A stretch of 30,091 nucleotides of DNA from an uncultured Collinsella sp. (GTDB taxonomy: Bacteria; Actinomycetota; Coriobacteriia; Coriobacteriales; Coriobacteriaceae), in the NCBI GenBank assembly GCA_958405195.1, contig CATYDM010000020.1:1-30091 (forward strand), written 5' to 3'. Within the stretch, counting starts at the first letter, position 1, and every line of letters starts with the position of its first letter. Below are positions 29,120 to 30,091 of the stretch, in pieces. The notes under the pieces are model-generated. The model did not search any database. It saw only the letters and a program-made list of their open reading frames with translations, and was not told where the DNA came from. Made by a program: the position numbers and the translations under genes.

Positions 29120-29677
29120 GTGACTATGACGTGCTCTTTGGTGGTTAACAGCAAGAGCGGTAATACCAGGATGGTTTCGGGTGCGATCAAGCGTACGCTG
29201 CAGGCTGCGGGTGTTGAGTTTGTCCATGCCGCGGCGTTGAGCGACGATGCGGATGCAGATCAGGTTGCGCTCGAGGCGCAGGGCGCCTGCGCGGCCGACA
29301 CGGTGCTCGTCGGTTTTTGGTGCGACAAGGGCGCGTGCACGCCTTCGGTCGCGGCGTTGCTTTCCGCCTTGCACGGCAAGCGCGTGTTCCTGTTTGGCAC
29401 CTGCGGTTTTGGCGCCGACCAGAGCTATTACCAGCAGATTATTGATCGCGTGACTTCCAATTTGGCTGGGGATGCCGAGCTTGCGGGCTGGGCGATGTGC
29501 CAGGGCAAGATGGGTCCCGCGGTCAAGCAGCGCTACGAGGCCATGCTCGAGCAAGATCCCGACAACGCCCGATTTAAGATGCTGCTCGACAACTGGGTTG
29601 CCGCGAAGGACCATCCCACCAAGGAAGATCTGGATAACATGGCTGCAGCCGCCAAAAAGGCCGTGCTGGGAGAGTAG
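29120..29677 (+). CDS. Flavodoxin-like protein
   Basis: This protein of about 185 residues has a flavodoxin fold. The N-terminal strand and phosphate loop VVNSKSGNTRMVSGAI match the FMN-binding SxTGNT element. The second strand DTVLVGFWCDKGACTPSV resembles the W-x-D-K-G loop of short flavodoxins of unknown or bilin-reductase-associated (BilS-like) type. The strand VFLFGTCGFG follows, and the last 60 residues are helical. It probably carries electrons to a reductase that is not in the window. The start may be GTG 29120 or ATG 29126; GAGG lies 4 or 10 bases upstream. A palindrome-bearing promoter precedes it and a nested terminator follows. Confidence 0.78.
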   Translation: MTMTCSLVVNSKSGNTRMVSGAIKRTLQAAGVEFVHAAALSDDADADQVALEAQGACAADTVLVGFWCDKGACTPSVAALLSALHGKRVFLFGTCGFGADQSYYQQIIDRVTSNLAGDAELAGWAMCQGKMGPAVKQRYEAMLEQDPDNARFKMLLDNWVAAKDHPTKEDLDNMAAAAKKAVLGE

Positions 29678-29718
29678 CTCCCATCGCTGACGGCGGTCGG
29701 TCCATCTTTCTAAATGAA

Positions 29719-29849
29719 GCGTCCTCCCGGGCGTCGGGGCACGAAGTTCCCTGCTCTACAGTCCTGCGCAAGACGAAGGCCACATTAAGTGGCCTTCTTT
29801 GCGTGCGGAACTCGCGATGAACTTCGTGCCCCGCCGTCCGGGAGGACGC
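29719..29849. repeat. Nested palindrome enclosing a terminator
   Basis: The 30-bp outer arms (29719-29748 with 29820-29849) match at 28 positions. The inner hairpin GAAGGCCAC/GTGGCCTTC (29775-29783 with 29789-29797) plus TTT probably terminates the flavodoxin-like gene. The architecture equals that at 19359-19483. Confidence 0.82.
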
Positions 29850-29892
29850 CTCTTTATTGATGGGAGGCCTGATAGGTCGATGGTTCCGTGCC

Positions 29893-30041
29893 CGGATGCG
29901 TCCAAAGTGGGACGGGCTTTCCGGATGGGCAGGCTTTCGAAAAATGCGTCCCGGAATTTGCCTTTGGAATGGGACGTAGTTTCCCGTTGAGGTGCTTTGC
30001 GGAAAGTGCATCCCACTCTGGGCGGTCGAAGTGGGACACAC
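29893..30041. repeat. Three consecutive GTCCC/GGGAC hairpin units
   Basis: Unit a (about 29893-29923) pairs CCGGATGCGTCC with GGGACGGGCTTTCCGG. Unit b pairs TGCGTCCC (29945-29952) with GGGACGTA (29971-29978). Unit c pairs GTGCATCCCACT (30006-30017) with AGTGGGACACAC (30030-30041). All are imperfect and share the same half-sites. Confidence 0.5.
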
Positions 30042-30091
30042 GGGACCTCGGACGTTTTTCCGGACCATGCCCCGGCGCTATGCCGCATGGC

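Larger units (their letters stand above)
29678..30091. other. Gene-free, repeat-rich window end
   Basis: These 414 bp hold no credible gene. They contain a nested palindrome with terminator (29719-29849) and three consecutive GTCCC/GGGAC hairpins (29893-30041), ending with GGGACCTCGGAC (30042-30053), which also occurs inverted at 42-53. Confidence 0.6.

Noticed and set aside
29893..30053. CRISPR array at the window end
   Set aside because: The units are imperfect hairpins of uneven spacing with divergent sequence. There are no constant repeats, unique spacers or cas genes.

Overview
The window is high-GC chromosomal DNA with Gram-positive, actinobacterial traits. These include a LAXTG-type surface protein, strong Shine-Dalgarno sites, a small bacterial SRP RNA beside tRNA-Ser and tadA, and intergenic regions crowded with palindromic repeats. 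Protein style, codon use and repeat content suggest a Coriobacteriia gut commensal such as Collinsella. This is an inference from recognition; no search was run.

Layout. Positions 1-6.7 kb hold an exported DNA/RNA endonuclease, the sulfur transferase LarE, a HAD phosphatase/phosphomutase, and a LacI-type regulator divergent from glmS. Three copies of one hairpin repeat are spread through this part. Positions 6.7-12 kb hold a GntR/FadR regulator divergent from a YeiH-type exporter, a degenerate sigma-54-activator-like regulator, a one-span membrane protein, a nitroreductase and a 96-residue orphan. Positions 12-16.3 kb form a MarR-ABC-ABC operon with a readable promoter and paired candidate operators. 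Positions 16.4-19.3 kb hold cysE, a DedA protein and ilvE, which is preceded by a possible leaderless upstream ORF. Positions 19.3-21.3 kb hold a 560-bp gene-free stretch with a nested palindrome and a MITE-like element, then lemA divergent from a TetR regulator. Positions 21.25-23.75 kb hold tRNA-Ser(UGA), a tadA-glycerate kinase fusion, a second MITE-like element and the SRP RNA. Positions 24-29.7 kb hold a LANTG-anchored coiled-coil protein, a second heterodimeric ABC exporter pair and a flavodoxin-like protein. The last 400 bp is again palindromic repeat DNA.

How the genes work together. The two ABC pairs each combine one subunit with a degenerate catalytic site (DD Walker B, Gln switch residue) and one with a canonical site (DE, His), as in known heterodimeric exporters. 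GlmS, CysE and IlvE are housekeeping amino-sugar and amino-acid enzymes. tRNA-Ser, tadA and ffs resemble the Bacillus subtilis order, but dnaX does not follow.

I found no convincing unknown multi-gene system. The most unusual items are the TadA-glycerate kinase fusion, the regulator with an eroded AAA+ domain, and the dense set of intergenic inverted-repeat families, several nested around terminators.
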